Source of the DNA: Chamaesiphon sp041738715
GTDB taxonomy: Bacteria; Cyanobacteriota; Cyanobacteriia; Cyanobacteriales; Chamaesiphonaceae
Assembly: GCA_041738715.1 (NCBI GenBank)
Contig: JBGSPI010000090.1
Location: 1 to 64,000, forward strand
Reading direction: 5' to 3'
DNA length: 64,000 nucleotides
Below, one piece after another: positions 51,033 through 60,265 of this stretch. Each line of letters opens with the position of its first letter. Position 1 is the stretch's first letter. A program made the translations under genes and the position numbers. The notes under the pieces were generated by a model. It was given only the letters and a program-made list of their open reading frames with translations. It was not told where the DNA came from and searched no databases.

Positions 51033-51272
51033 TTATTCATTAGGTAATTTTGCTATTTTTTTCAACTTACCCATCATAAAAACTAAACCAGAGGCAACAA
51101 TTTGATAAGGGATGAGCAAGATCGCCCCAATAAGAGCTTGGAAAGTCCACCCAATCCCCATTCTTGACTGATAAAGTTTTGTAGCTTCGTCTCTGAATTC
51201 AGGAACAATATTTTTGACTCGATATTCGTTTGACCAACCATCAAAATCAAAACCTAAATAATCAAGCCGCAA
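51033..51272 (-). CDS. Small membrane protein, unknown function
   Basis: 79 residues. N-terminal hydrophilic half (YLGFDFDGWSNEYRVKNIVP) and one hydrophobic segment (GWTFQALIGAILLIPYQIVA) followed by a Lys-rich tail. It overlaps the start of its upstream neighbour's stop by 19 bp on the same strand, so translation may be coupled. Not recognised. Confidence 0.5.
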   Translation of the reverse strand: MRLDYLGFDFDGWSNEYRVKNIVPEFRDEATKLYQSRMGIGWTFQALIGAILLIPYQIVASGLVFMMGKLKKIAKLPNE

Positions 51273-51805
51273 GCTGGCATATATTTCGATCTCAAATCAA
51301 TGATTAAATCGGGTACTTGTGCCATAAATGTCGATGCAATCTTACTGCAATCTGGCAAAAGTGCTGGTAGATCATCTCGCAACAACTGTATTGCTGCCGA
51401 TAAGTCATCATAATCACAGTAAAGATGATCGAGTTGATATGATAGTGACACTTCGCGATGTTCGATATCTTCCCCGTCACAGTTGCCGGAAACCCAGGCG
51501 ATGAAATCTTCAGCAGATCGATCGCAAGCCAAATCTAATAGATGTGCTTTTAAAGAAAATTGCTCAACAAATGTCAGTTTTATCGATCGAGAGTCGATCG
51601 ATTTTCGATTTAGACACAATTTTACACCATTCGCCGAAAGCTCGATTAAGTCAGCAGACGGATGTTCTAGGGTAAGGATTTGAGCATCCGCCCAATCAGT
51701 CACGGCTGTCTCAGATGCCAGCCCAATTTCCCACAGGGTTAGGACAATCTCGATTGCTGTTGCAGACGGCACGCCGTGCGGATTTAAAGGAGGAGAATCA
51801 ATCAT
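51254..51805 (-). CDS. Unknown soluble protein
   Basis: 183 residues, acidic, no signal peptide (IEIVLTLWEIGLASETAVTD, SANGVKLCLNRKSIDSRSIK, DFIAWVSGNCDGEDIEHREV). It overlaps the next upstream gene by 1 bp (TAATG) and the downstream one by 19 bp, so the three form a coupled unit. The family is not recognised. An immunity-like or orphan accessory role is possible but unproven. Confidence 0.6.
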   Translation of the reverse strand: MIDSPPLNPHGVPSATAIEIVLTLWEIGLASETAVTDWADAQILTLEHPSADLIELSANGVKLCLNRKSIDSRSIKLTFVEQFSLKAHLLDLACDRSAEDFIAWVSGNCDGEDIEHREVSLSYQLDHLYCDYDDLSAAIQLLRDDLPALLPDCSKIASTFMAQVPDLIIDLRSKYMPACGLII

Positions 51806-52191
51806 TACAAATATGCGGTGATTCCAGTCTCGCGAATGATTAAAACGTGTTTATTGTCGAGGTGAATATGTGGAATTATCCCCATATAATTCTTCCCAGC
51901 GCGTTGCGATTGCCAATCTCGATCGATATAATAAACATTACCATAGCACCAATCATCGTCATCTAGAAGCGTCAAATTACTCACAAACGCAGTGATATCG
52001 GTATCCCGATAGTAAGTAAAATCGCGCTCGACTTCCAATAGATATATAGGATAGCGATCGATTGGAAATTCCAATAACTTTGGCTCTAAATCAACAGGAA
52101 TAGTCCCAAAATAAGCGATCGCTAGCTCCCGCTCTTGAAATATTCCCGAAATCCAGCTATTCACAGAATTATTATGAACGATTGCGTACAT
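51805..52191 (-). CDS. Unknown soluble protein
   Basis: 128 residues. MYAIVHNNSVNSWISGIFQE, YPIYLLEVERDFTYYRDTDI, and NYMGIIPHIHLDNKHVLIIR suggest an alpha/beta fold. The stop TAA shares its A with the next ATG (TAATG), a sign of translational coupling. First gene of the three-gene unit 51033-52191. Not recognised. Confidence 0.6.
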   Translation of the reverse strand: MYAIVHNNSVNSWISGIFQERELAIAYFGTIPVDLEPKLLEFPIDRYPIYLLEVERDFTYYRDTDITAFVSNLTLLDDDDWCYGNVYYIDRDWQSQRAGKNYMGIIPHIHLDNKHVLIIRETGITAYL

Positions 52192-52200
52192 ACATCGATT

Positions 52201-52420
52201 CTAGCCGCATAGTGACAATCTCATCACCTTGGGATTGCTATAATCGCAATTATCTGGGAGTTGAGCAAAACCCAGCCAATATACCAATCCGCCCAGTAAC
52301 AATAATTGCACGATCGACATTGACAAGTGTACCCGCCGACGTTGAATCCAGATCGTCCAAGCCGTGGGAATTAACAACAATGCACAATTAGCATACATAT
52401 ACAGGAGTGGATTCCATTGT
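52201..52420 (-). pseudogene. 5'-truncated membrane protein gene, cut by the IS630 element
   Basis: Reading leftwards from the insertion, the frame encodes PLLYMYANCALLLIPTAWTI, RRRVHLSMSIVQLLLLGGLV and YWLGFAQLPDNCDYSNPKVM before a stop at 52201. Two hydrophobic segments are seen. The frame continues into the transposon inverted repeat, so its own start was lost at the left junction (52421). An internal ATG could still be used. Confidence 0.55.
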
Positions 52421-52421
52421 A

Positions 52422-53626
52422 CTGGCGTGACCGGACTAAAACTGTGGGTAAAGATGATGCAGTTTAATTCGAGCATCTGCGGTGGTAAATTGCCATTTTA
52501 CTTTAGCATGTTCTCGGTTCCGTTCTTGTTGCCAAGCTGCCAGTTCACTTTTAAGAAGATCTGCACGGCTAATTCGGCGATCGAGACATTGTTGTGATAA
52601 CACACTCAATTCAGTTTCAGCGATATTCAACCAACTCCCATTTCGTGGAGTATGATGAATCGATAATCGTCTGGCTAATCGGTGGGCTGTTTCTGCCGGA
52701 AATGCATGGTATAAAGAGCCGATATGATGCGTGTTCAAATTATCACAGACTAACTTTATCATTGGGGCATCTGGATAATCTTCATCCAGTAATTGTTTAA
52801 TTTCTTCAGCCCAATCTAAACGAGTTCTTTGAGGACGATTACTCACTCTCCTCCATCCGTTAATCGGATCGACAAACATAAATATTGCTTCGACACCATT
52901 ACGCTCATAATGATAATCTTCCTTCTTTGTTTGTCCAGGTTTGGCTGGAATACTTGGATAGAGATCGCCTGTGAGTTCAACCGATGCTTCATCCATGCAA
53001 ATCAGGGGAGCATTTGGGTCTGGTGGCTCACTGTAGACATCTAGTACGTCTTCCATCTGAGCAATAAATCTCGGTAAATCTTCTTCTGGTATACAAAATC
53101 TTTCAGTTTTCCATGGCTGTAACTCAATCTGATTTAATTTAGTTCTGACCGTTTCTTTGGCGATCGATATTACAATTTTTCTTGACACTAACTCCTGTGC
53201 TAGTAACTGAATTGTCCATCTTACTCTTCCTGCTGGAGGCTCGCTGCAACAAATTGCAATTAAATGAGCCTCTTGTTTCCCATCCATTTTTGGTGGGGTT
53301 GGTGGAGTCTCCCTCTGCTTTCTTTGTAATGCTGGCTTGACTCCATCTAACACAAACTTTTTTCTAATTGAAGCAATTGTATTGACGTGCATGTTCAATG
53401 CTTGGCTGATGTCTTCATCTCTCCATCTACCTGCTACTGCATTGTCATCTGCCATCAACAGCACATTCGCATGATTCACTTGTTTTGCTGCTTTTGTGCC
53501 ATTTTTACTGATTTCTAACAGTTCTTGGCGTTGCTCTTCGCTTAGTTTTATTCGATATTTTAAATTTGGGTTACTCATAGATATATTCTACAATTTTTAC
53601 CCACAGTTTTAGTCCGGTCACGCCAT
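52422..53626 (-). mobile_element. IS630-family insertion sequence, 1205 bp
   Basis: Perfect 30-bp inverted repeats, starting TGGCGTGACCGGACTAAAAC, lie at 52423-52452 and 53596-53625. TA dinucleotides flank the element on both sides (52420-52421 and 53627-53628), as expected of the TA-targeting IS630 family. One transposase frame fills it. The element appears complete and possibly active. Confidence 0.9.
52436..53578 (-). CDS. IS630 family transposase
   Basis: 380 residues. An N-terminal helix-turn-helix domain (RIKLSEEQRQELLEISKNGT, HVNTIASIRKKFVLDGVKPA) binds the ends. The DDE catalytic domain shows the first Asp in PLICMDEASVELTGDLYPSI, the second in LVCDNLNTHHIGSLYHAFPA, and the Glu in RNGSWLNIAETELSVLSQQC. 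These are the classical blocks of the IS630/mariner-like superfamily. The stop codon lies within the left inverted repeat. Complete and apparently intact. Confidence 0.94.
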   Translation of the reverse strand: MSNPNLKYRIKLSEEQRQELLEISKNGTKAAKQVNHANVLLMADDNAVAGRWRDEDISQALNMHVNTIASIRKKFVLDGVKPALQRKQRETPPTPPKMDGKQEAHLIAICCSEPPAGRVRWTIQLLAQELVSRKIVISIAKETVRTKLNQIELQPWKTERFCIPEEDLPRFIAQMEDVLDVYSEPPDPNAPLICMDEASVELTGDLYPSIPAKPGQTKKEDYHYERNGVEAIFMFVDPINGWRRVSNRPQRTRLDWAEEIKQLLDEDYPDAPMIKLVCDNLNTHHIGSLYHAFPAETAHRLARRLSIHHTPRNGSWLNIAETELSVLSQQCLDRRISRADLLKSELAAWQQERNREHAKVKWQFTTADARIKLHHLYPQF

Positions 53627-54051
53627 TAGCTATTACTAGTTGCGGCAAAAAAGACGAAACCGCCACTACTGAGACAACTACAACTACGACCACTACAGCT
53701 ACTACGACCCCCGCAACTAGTACTCCTCCTGCTGCTAGTGTCGATACGCCCCTCTCCGCAGCCGAAAAAACTCAATTGACACCTGTAAAAACTGCACTAG
53801 TCATGGCTAACAGTGCTGTAAAAACTGGTGATATGGCGAAAGCAAAAACTCAATTCGATAAATTTAGCGGTCTGTGGAAAGTTGTAGAACCAATGGTGAA
53901 AGCCAAAGCTGGTGCTAGCTATCCGATGATCGAAAGTGGTATCAGTATGGTGACAACAGCAATGAGTGGAGCATCGCCAGACAAAGCTAAAGCTGGTGAA
54001 GGCTTAAATATGGCTATTAAAGCCCTCACTGCCGTGATTGATAAAAAATAG
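53627..54051 (+). pseudogene. 5'-truncated lipoprotein gene next to the IS630 element
   Basis: From the right IS junction the frame reads LAITSC followed by GKKDETATTETTTTTTTTAT, a Cys-led lipobox-like start with a Thr-rich linker. A helical domain follows (PVKTALVMANSAVKTGDMAK, KAKTQFDKFSGLWKVVEPMV, PMIESGISMVTTAMSGASPD) to a stop at 54051. The signal peptide that should precede LAITSC is missing, replaced by the transposon repeat. The only start left is TTG 53776, which lacks the lipobox. So it was a surface lipoprotein, now broken. Confidence 0.7.
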
Positions 54052-54247
54052 AAACGAAGCATTTGAACCGTTAAGATTCAGTATTCCCAATTTTGCATCC
54101 TCACACTCCCTGCAAGGGGAATAATACTGAAATAATTTGGAGATTCACGACCCATTATCAACGGCGATCGAGATTTAACACTCAACAGATCGTGACTCAA
54201 TAGCAGACGGAACGAGTTTTATGGCTGAAAATTCGATTTAATTATAC

Positions 54248-54664
54248 CTAGACTGCTGAGTTTGGACTTTGGGCAGATGTCCACCAGCCATTGGGAACGA
54301 GTATACCACCCGATTGAGAGATCCGGGCAGGAGTCATCAAATAAGCCCAAGCAGAAAGATAGGGAATACCCTCAGATGTATATGTAGTTACTAACTCGCG
54401 AATGTAATCATTTTCGGCGGGTTGTCTCTCCGGTTGGTAGTCTTCCAATTCGTCTAAATCTGCGAGGATCGCTGCGCTACTAAAAGTTAAGACAAATCCA
54501 TGTACTCTACGTTCGCCATGAATTGCCCCAGGGTAGCCGAGCGATCTCAAATGATATAACTCACCATGAATATAAGCTTTGTGGCTGGCAATTACTTTAG
54601 TGCCACAGTAACGAGCGAAATTACTCTCTCCAGGTTTGAGTGTACCGTAAACGAAGACGTGCAA
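54248..54664 (-). CDS. Gamma-glutamylcyclotransferase-like (GGCT/AIG2) protein
   Basis: 138 residues. The start MHVFVYGTLKPGESNFARYC holds the YGTL-x-PG substrate loop. ILADLDELEDYQPERQPAEN carries the acidic residues with the likely catalytic Glu, as in GGCT proteins. The fold may be used for gamma-glutamyl or glutathione-related cleavage, but substrate specificity varies. Divergent from leuS. Confidence 0.88.
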   Translation of the reverse strand: MHVFVYGTLKPGESNFARYCGTKVIASHKAYIHGELYHLRSLGYPGAIHGERRVHGFVLTFSSAAILADLDELEDYQPERQPAENDYIRELVTTYTSEGIPYLSAWAYLMTPARISQSGGILVPNGWWTSAQSPNSAV

Positions 54665-54758
54665 ATTGGGATGCTCCTCATAAATTCTTGAGAAACCAGA
54701 TGCTGTGCCACAATAATTGAAACCCTATTTTAAATTATAAATCAGCAGGATCGATCTC

Positions 54759-57359
54759 ATGGATGCTAAATATATCCCCAGTAACATCGAGTCCAAGTGG
54801 CAACAGGTATGGACGATCGAAGAATTATACAAAACTGATACTAGTAGCGATCGACCTAAATTTTATGCCCTGTCAATGTTTCCCTATCCATCGGGGAATC
54901 TGCACATGGGGCACGTGCGTAACTATGTGATTACTGACGCGATCGCTAGATTCAAGCGAATGCAAGGGTTTCGGGTCTTACATCCGATGGGGTGGGATGC
55001 CTTTGGTTTGCCTGCGGAAAATGCGGCGATCGAACGGGGGTTACATCCGGCAAAGTGGACCTATCAGAATATCGATCGAATGCGCGGACAGTTACAACAA
55101 TTGGGGCTATCGATCGATTGGGCGCGGGAAGTTGCCACTTGTTCGCCAGATTATTATAAGTGGACGCAGTGGATTTTCTTACAGTTTTTCCAAGCTGGAT
55201 TAGCTTACCAACGCGAAGCAGCGGTAAATTGGGACCCGATCGATCAAACGGTGTTAGCTAACGAACAAGTTGATGCCCAGGGGCGTTCCTGGCGATCTGG
55301 GGCGATGGTTGAGAAAAAATTACTCCGCCAGTGGTTTTTAAAAATCACCGACTATGCCGACCAATTAGTCGCCGATTTAGAGCAATTATCGGGCTGGCCA
55401 GAAAAGGTCAAAACCATGCAGGCAAACTGGATTGGTCGATCGGTTGGCGCGTATTTAGAATTTCCGATCATCGGTTTAACCGAAAAAGTCCCCGTATTTA
55501 CCACCCGTCCCGATACCGTCTATGGCGTTTCCTACGTCGTCCTCGCCCCCGAACATCCATTGGTGGCTCAAGTGACCACTCCAGAACAATCTGCGGCTGT
55601 AGAGGCATTTATTGCGGCAGTTAGTAGCGAGAGTGAAATCGATCGCACTGCTGATGATAAGCCCAAACGGGGCGTACCGACAGGCGGCTATGTGACTAAT
55701 CCCTTCACAGGGAAGGAAGTTCCAATTTGGATTGCTGATTATGTTCTATATGAGTACGGTACGGGGGCTGTCATGGGCGTACCCGCTCACGACGATCGCG
55801 ACTTCAAATTTGCCACTCAATACCAATTGCCCATCACCACGGTCATCCTCAACCCCAAAGCTGACCCATCTGAGACTGCGAAGGCTGCCTACACTGAAGC
55901 TGGAGTGATGACTAATTCTGGTAAGTTCACGGGCATGGATTCTATTGCTGGCAAACAAGCAGTAATTAGCGAAGCCGAAGCCCAAGGCTGGGGTAAAGCC
56001 AAAATTCAATATCGATTGCGGGATTGGTTGATTTCGCGCCAACGCTATTGGGGTGCGCCGATTCCGATTATCCATTGTCCCAATTGTCGCGCGGTGGCGG
56101 TACCCGATGCGGATTTACCCGTTCAGTTACCAGAAAACGTCGAATTTACTGGCAAAGGTGGTAATCCGTTGGCGAAATTAGCCGATTGGGTGAACGTTCC
56201 CTGTCCTAGTTGTGGCACTCCCGCCCAGCGCGAAACCGATACGATGGACACATTTATCGATTCCTCCTGGTATTTCCTCCGCTATACCGACGCAAAAAAC
56301 CCCGACAAAATCTTCGATAGCAGCCAAGTAAATGATTGGATGCCCGTGGATCAATATGTGGGTGGAGTCGAACACGCAATTTTGCACCTATTATATTCGC
56401 GCTTCTTTACCAAAGTATTGCGCGATCGTTCAGATAGCGATCATCCAGCTAGCAATCTCCTCAAATTTGACGAACCATTTAAACGGCTACTCACCCAAGG
56501 GATGGTGCAAGGTTTAACTTACATGAATCCGGCGAAGGAAGGGAAAGATAAGTGGATTCCTTCCCATTTAGTCAACGTCGCTAATCCGGTCGATCCCACA
56601 ACTGGCGAACCACTAGAAAAACTCTACGCCACCATGTCCAAATCAAAAGGGAATGGGATTGCGCCAGAGGAGGTAATTGCTAAATATGGTGTCGATATTG
56701 CGCGGATGTTTATCCTCTTTAAGGCACCGCCAGAAAAAGATCTGGAATGGGATGATGCTGATGTTGAGGGACAAGCACGTTTCCTCAATCGCGTCTGGCG
56801 ATTAGTATTTGATTTCGTCAGTAATCCGGCTGCGGCAAAATTAGATCTAGCCGAACTACCTGCGGCGACAACCAAAAGTGAGAAAGATTTACGCAAAGCA
56901 ATTCACACCGCCATTAAGGAAATTACCGAAGATTTGGACGGCGATTATCAATTTAATACGGCGATTTCTGAGTTGATGAAATTAAGTAACGCGATGAATG
57001 ATGCTGAGTGCAAAAATTCGCCAGTTTACGCTGAGAGTATAATTGCGCTGATTCTATTGCTGTCACCATTTTCTCCCCATATGTCCGAGGAACTGTGGCA
57101 ACTCACCGGACATACTGGTTCTGTCCACACTCAAGCCTGGTTAAAATTCGATCCAGATGCTTTAGTTGCCGATGAAATTACCCTAGTAATTCAAGTAATG
57201 GGCAAAACACGGGGAACGATTCAAGTACCAGCGACAGCAGATAAACAACAGTTAGAGAAATATGCCCGTGAATCAGAATTTGCCCACCGATTTATTGCCG
57301 ACAAGGAGGTGAAGAAAGTTATTGTAGTGCCAGGAAAGTTGGTGAATTTTGTCATTTAA
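54759..57359 (+). CDS. leuS: Leucyl-tRNA synthetase
   Basis: Charges tRNA-Leu; class I synthetase of 866 residues. The HIGH motif is YPSGNLHMGHVRNY, and KMSKS is in ATMSKSKGNGIAPEEVI. The CP1 editing domain lies at about 225-420 (TTRPDTVYGVSYVVLAPEHP). The C-terminal anticodon-binding part ends in IQVPATADKQQLEKYARE. Length and order are normal. It is followed by a long terminator hairpin. Confidence 0.98.
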   Translation: MDAKYIPSNIESKWQQVWTIEELYKTDTSSDRPKFYALSMFPYPSGNLHMGHVRNYVITDAIARFKRMQGFRVLHPMGWDAFGLPAENAAIERGLHPAKWTYQNIDRMRGQLQQLGLSIDWAREVATCSPDYYKWTQWIFLQFFQAGLAYQREAAVNWDPIDQTVLANEQVDAQGRSWRSGAMVEKKLLRQWFLKITDYADQLVADLEQLSGWPEKVKTMQANWIGRSVGAYLEFPIIGLTEKVPVFTTRPDTVYGVSYVVLAPEHPLVAQVTTPEQSAAVEAFIAAVSSESEIDRTADDKPKRGVPTGGYVTNPFTGKEVPIWIADYVLYEYGTGAVMGVPAHDDRDFKFATQYQLPITTVILNPKADPSETAKAAYTEAGVMTNSGKFTGMDSIAGKQAVISEAEAQGWGKAKIQYRLRDWLISRQRYWGAPIPIIHCPNCRAVAVPDADLPVQLPENVEFTGKGGNPLAKLADWVNVPCPSCGTPAQRETDTMDTFIDSSWYFLRYTDAKNPDKIFDSSQVNDWMPVDQYVGGVEHAILHLLYSRFFTKVLRDRSDSDHPASNLLKFDEPFKRLLTQGMVQGLTYMNPAKEGKDKWIPSHLVNVANPVDPTTGEPLEKLYATMSKSKGNGIAPEEVIAKYGVDIARMFILFKAPPEKDLEWDDADVEGQARFLNRVWRLVFDFVSNPAAAKLDLAELPAATTKSEKDLRKAIHTAIKEITEDLDGDYQFNTAISELMKLSNAMNDAECKNSPVYAESIIALILLLSPFSPHMSEELWQLTGHTGSVHTQAWLKFDPDALVADEITLVIQVMGKTRGTIQVPATADKQQLEKYARESEFAHRFIADKEVKKVIVVPGKLVNFVI

Positions 57360-57372
57360 TAGTTAAGACGAA

Positions 57373-57422
57373 AAACATAAAATAAGGTTAAAATATTCTC
57401 ATCTTATTTTATGTTTTTTTCC
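57373..57422 (+). terminator. Rho-independent terminator after leuS
   Basis: Perfect 14-bp stem AAACATAAAATAAG (57373-57386) and CTTATTTTATGTTT (57403-57416), then a T-run to about 57421. AT-rich, but long. It begins 14 bp after the leuS stop. Confidence 0.75.
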
Positions 57423-57489
57423 GTTCACCATATATTACCTCGCGCACACATCGAGTTTCTGACGGGTTGTTTTCATAGGGGTGATTTTG

Positions 57490-58695
57490 TTACTTCCTGG
57501 CAAATTCAGCCGGATTTTGATCGCGCCGATGATTGAAGGGAATGGGTATACCTTGGTCATCACCAACTAACGCAGCAGTTTCCTCCAAAGCTTGCCGCAG
57601 CCGCTTGGCTGCATAGATGGACATATCCCGTGGGACATTAATTCGATCGCGTAAATAGCGCAGGGCTGAAGCCGATCCTGATGGTGGTGTGCAGGTTTCA
57701 CCTGTCATCATCTGGGTGAGGGCACAACGGAATGCTTGATCAAATAACTGGTCGTCAGCCGGGTTGACTCGAACTATGTTAACCCGGTGTTGGATCGATC
57801 GAAATAACGCTTCGGCGCGAGAGTTTTCCGGCTCTGGATAAGTCACATCTGGTAGCCCCAACCAAGGGCCATGATCGACTCGCGCTTTATTAATGAGCAT
57901 CTGAGCTTCACCATTTTCCCAACAGCCACCCATTTGGGGGGGCAAATCATGGACGTGGGTGTGAAAATCACTTTGGGTACCTCGATAGGTGGAGCGGCTC
58001 TCCATGGCATCAAACCAGGCGGACATCCCTGGGTTTTCCTCGCGCAGCGAGTAGCCTTTATAGTAAAACAGACTAGCATTCATCCGTTCGACATAGGGCG
58101 TAAAGATAACATCAGCAGTGCCAAATTGTTCCAGGAAATAGGCACCTGGCGTTTTCGCCAGAGCATCTTCAACCATCCCAACAACTTGGACAAATTGATG
58201 GCGGCTGTGCTGTTCGGCACGGACGGAACTAGCTGGGCGACAGAGCCAATTACACCAGGCTCTAAATAACAGTCGCTCTAGTTGGCGGAGTGGTAACACT
58301 GTCGGGTCTTCCATTCCTGCACCTAATGAACCAAAAACCCGCTCTAATGCCAGTAAAATATCATCACTTTCGGTAATGATCCGCCCATCTAATTCGATTG
58401 CAGGGAGCATTCCTGAAGGTACTTTGCGCTTATACCAGGCTTCTTTCTCTCCATAGCAAAACATCGTTACTTTGGCGACACGATAGGGGATCTGCTTTTC
58501 CTCCAGCCACAGCCAGACTTTTTGGCAATAGGGGCACCAAGCATGATTGTCTCGGTAGAGCGTGACGCGGACATCGGCTTCGCTCATCCCAAATAGGCGC
58601 AATCGAGCTTGAGAGTTCGTCAAACCGTTAATGGGATCTAATTGAAAGTCGGTGAGGATTCCTAGTTCTTGCCAGGTGAGAGGAGCGATCGTCAT
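57490..58695 (-). CDS. Glutathione S-transferase family protein, large form
   Basis: Start set at ATG 58695 (MTIAPLTWQELGILTDFQLD), as the longer frame adds 13 unconvincing residues. The thioredoxin-like N-terminal domain has YRDNHAWCPYCQKVWLWLEE, a CPYC redox pair as in glutaredoxins and Omega/Xi-type GSTs, then KVPSGMLPAIELDGRIITES (cis-Pro). The rest, about 270 residues, is a GST-like helical domain extended well beyond a normal GST. Cyanobacteria have similar large GST-like proteins. Activity and substrate are unknown. Confidence 0.82.
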   Translation of the reverse strand: MTIAPLTWQELGILTDFQLDPINGLTNSQARLRLFGMSEADVRVTLYRDNHAWCPYCQKVWLWLEEKQIPYRVAKVTMFCYGEKEAWYKRKVPSGMLPAIELDGRIITESDDILLALERVFGSLGAGMEDPTVLPLRQLERLLFRAWCNWLCRPASSVRAEQHSRHQFVQVVGMVEDALAKTPGAYFLEQFGTADVIFTPYVERMNASLFYYKGYSLREENPGMSAWFDAMESRSTYRGTQSDFHTHVHDLPPQMGGCWENGEAQMLINKARVDHGPWLGLPDVTYPEPENSRAEALFRSIQHRVNIVRVNPADDQLFDQAFRCALTQMMTGETCTPPSGSASALRYLRDRINVPRDMSIYAAKRLRQALEETAALVGDDQGIPIPFNHRRDQNPAEFARK

Positions 58696-58768
58696 GAGAT
58701 GGGTGTCATAATAAAAAAGACGGGCACAGCCCATCTACAAGTCTAGAGCATTGCTCGATCTGTTTGAT

Positions 58769-60187
58769 TTAGCTAGCCTTGATCATCCGACTTGGTAAGA
58801 GTGCCGAAGTAGAACTTAACCCTCTATTAATGCCTGGATCGAGCAGCGATTGGGCGAGGAGACGACGGTAGAGGTCACTGAGTTGAATGGCTACGCCCGT
58901 CCAACTGAAATTCTGCTGAACTCGTAATGAAGCTTGCTTCCGAACTTTCCGCGCCCACAGGTCATCAGTGAGAATCCGACCGATCGCGTCAGCAAATGCG
59001 TTAACATCATGGGGTGGTACTAGTAGTCCAGTTTCTTCAGAAATGACCGTGAATTTCAAACCGCCAACGGCGGAAGCCACTACTGGAGTACCGCAAGCCA
59101 TTGCTTCGATCGCAACTAAGCCAAAGGGTTCGTAATGGCTAGGAATGACACAAACATCGGCAGCAGTATAATATAGTGGCAAGCGATCGTGTCCAACCAT
59201 TCCCACAAATTCAGTATTAGCTTGTAAGTCCAACTCAGTGACAATTTGTTCGATCCGTCGCCGTTCCGCGCCATCGGCTGCCTGGGGGTCGCTACCACCG
59301 ATAATTAATAATTTTAGGTTGTGGGGATCTATTTCTTCGCCTTGTTCTAGTTGCGATCTCAATTCGCCAGTTGCCCGCACCAGGGTTTCGATCCCTTTGC
59401 GTTTGTCAAATCGACCGACGTAGAGGATGACTTTCTGGCGCGAATCGATGCCGAGTTGTTTTCTGGCTTCAACTTTAGAAATCGGGTGGAAGTTACTCAC
59501 ATCAGTACCACAGGGAATGATATCAACATCACCTTGTGGAGAAACCAAAGTCTGTAAATCTTCAAGTTCCTGGGGACTAGTGGCGACGACACGATGAGCC
59601 TGTTCGAGAATTTGTCGTTCGATAGCTAATCTAGTTTGGGCAATCGCGGGAATGTCGCTGACAGACTGATATTTAACCGCACCGAGCGAATGATATGTAT
59701 GGATCAGTTGGAGATTTTGGGACTGTTGGAGTTGTAATCCTACCCAGCCGGACATCCAGTAGTTAGTATGGGCGAGTGGATAGTTAATTCCCTCTTTTTG
59801 CTGGAATTTTTGGAACGCCGCGACGAATTCGGGCATATATTGAAATAATTCGTCTCTGGGAATGTATGCTTCCGGCCCAGCGGCGAGGCGAATCGTCCGA
59901 CAGTGAGGTGAATGCTGAACAATTGTGGCATCGTAGGGACTACTCTTGCGGGTAAACATATCTACTTGCCAACCGAGTTTGGCTAAAGATTCGCCAACTT
60001 GACGGACGTAGACATTTTGACCGCCAGCCGCATCTTTCCCAATTTCAGCGGCGGGGTCGCCATGCTCGGAGATCAGGGCGATGGCTTGACGGCTCGGAAT
60101 TTTGGTACGCGCAGAGGCAAATGGTTGATGGTTGGTAGTGGTTGCGGCACTGCTACCAAAGGTGAGCGGGAATTTTCCGTTAGACAT
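58769..60187 (-). CDS. Glycosyltransferase family 4 protein, SPS-like
   Basis: 472 residues, GT-B fold. It starts with a 30-residue Ser/Thr-rich stretch, then AAGGQNVYVRQVGESLAKLG. AGPEAYIPRDELFQYM closely matches AGPEAYIPKEELWSHL in the spsA product, so it belongs to the sucrose-synthase-related branch. The E-x7-E motif is HYEPFGLVAIEAMACGTPVV and the phosphate-contact GRFDKRKGIETLVRA is clear. It has no HAD domain. Donor and acceptor are unknown. A second glycosyltransferase lies 78 bp upstream on the same strand. Confidence 0.87.
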   Translation of the reverse strand: MSNGKFPLTFGSSAATTTNHQPFASARTKIPSRQAIALISEHGDPAAEIGKDAAGGQNVYVRQVGESLAKLGWQVDMFTRKSSPYDATIVQHSPHCRTIRLAAGPEAYIPRDELFQYMPEFVAAFQKFQQKEGINYPLAHTNYWMSGWVGLQLQQSQNLQLIHTYHSLGAVKYQSVSDIPAIAQTRLAIERQILEQAHRVVATSPQELEDLQTLVSPQGDVDIIPCGTDVSNFHPISKVEARKQLGIDSRQKVILYVGRFDKRKGIETLVRATGELRSQLEQGEEIDPHNLKLLIIGGSDPQAADGAERRRIEQIVTELDLQANTEFVGMVGHDRLPLYYTAADVCVIPSHYEPFGLVAIEAMACGTPVVASAVGGLKFTVISEETGLLVPPHDVNAFADAIGRILTDDLWARKVRKQASLRVQQNFSWTGVAIQLSDLYRRLLAQSLLDPGINRGLSSTSALLPSRMIKAS

Positions 60188-60265
60188 ATCGGCACTTGAA
60201 TAAAGAATAAATGTTCAATCCTCTACTCATCAGATGTGGGTAGAGGTGGAAGTGAATAAATTCAT

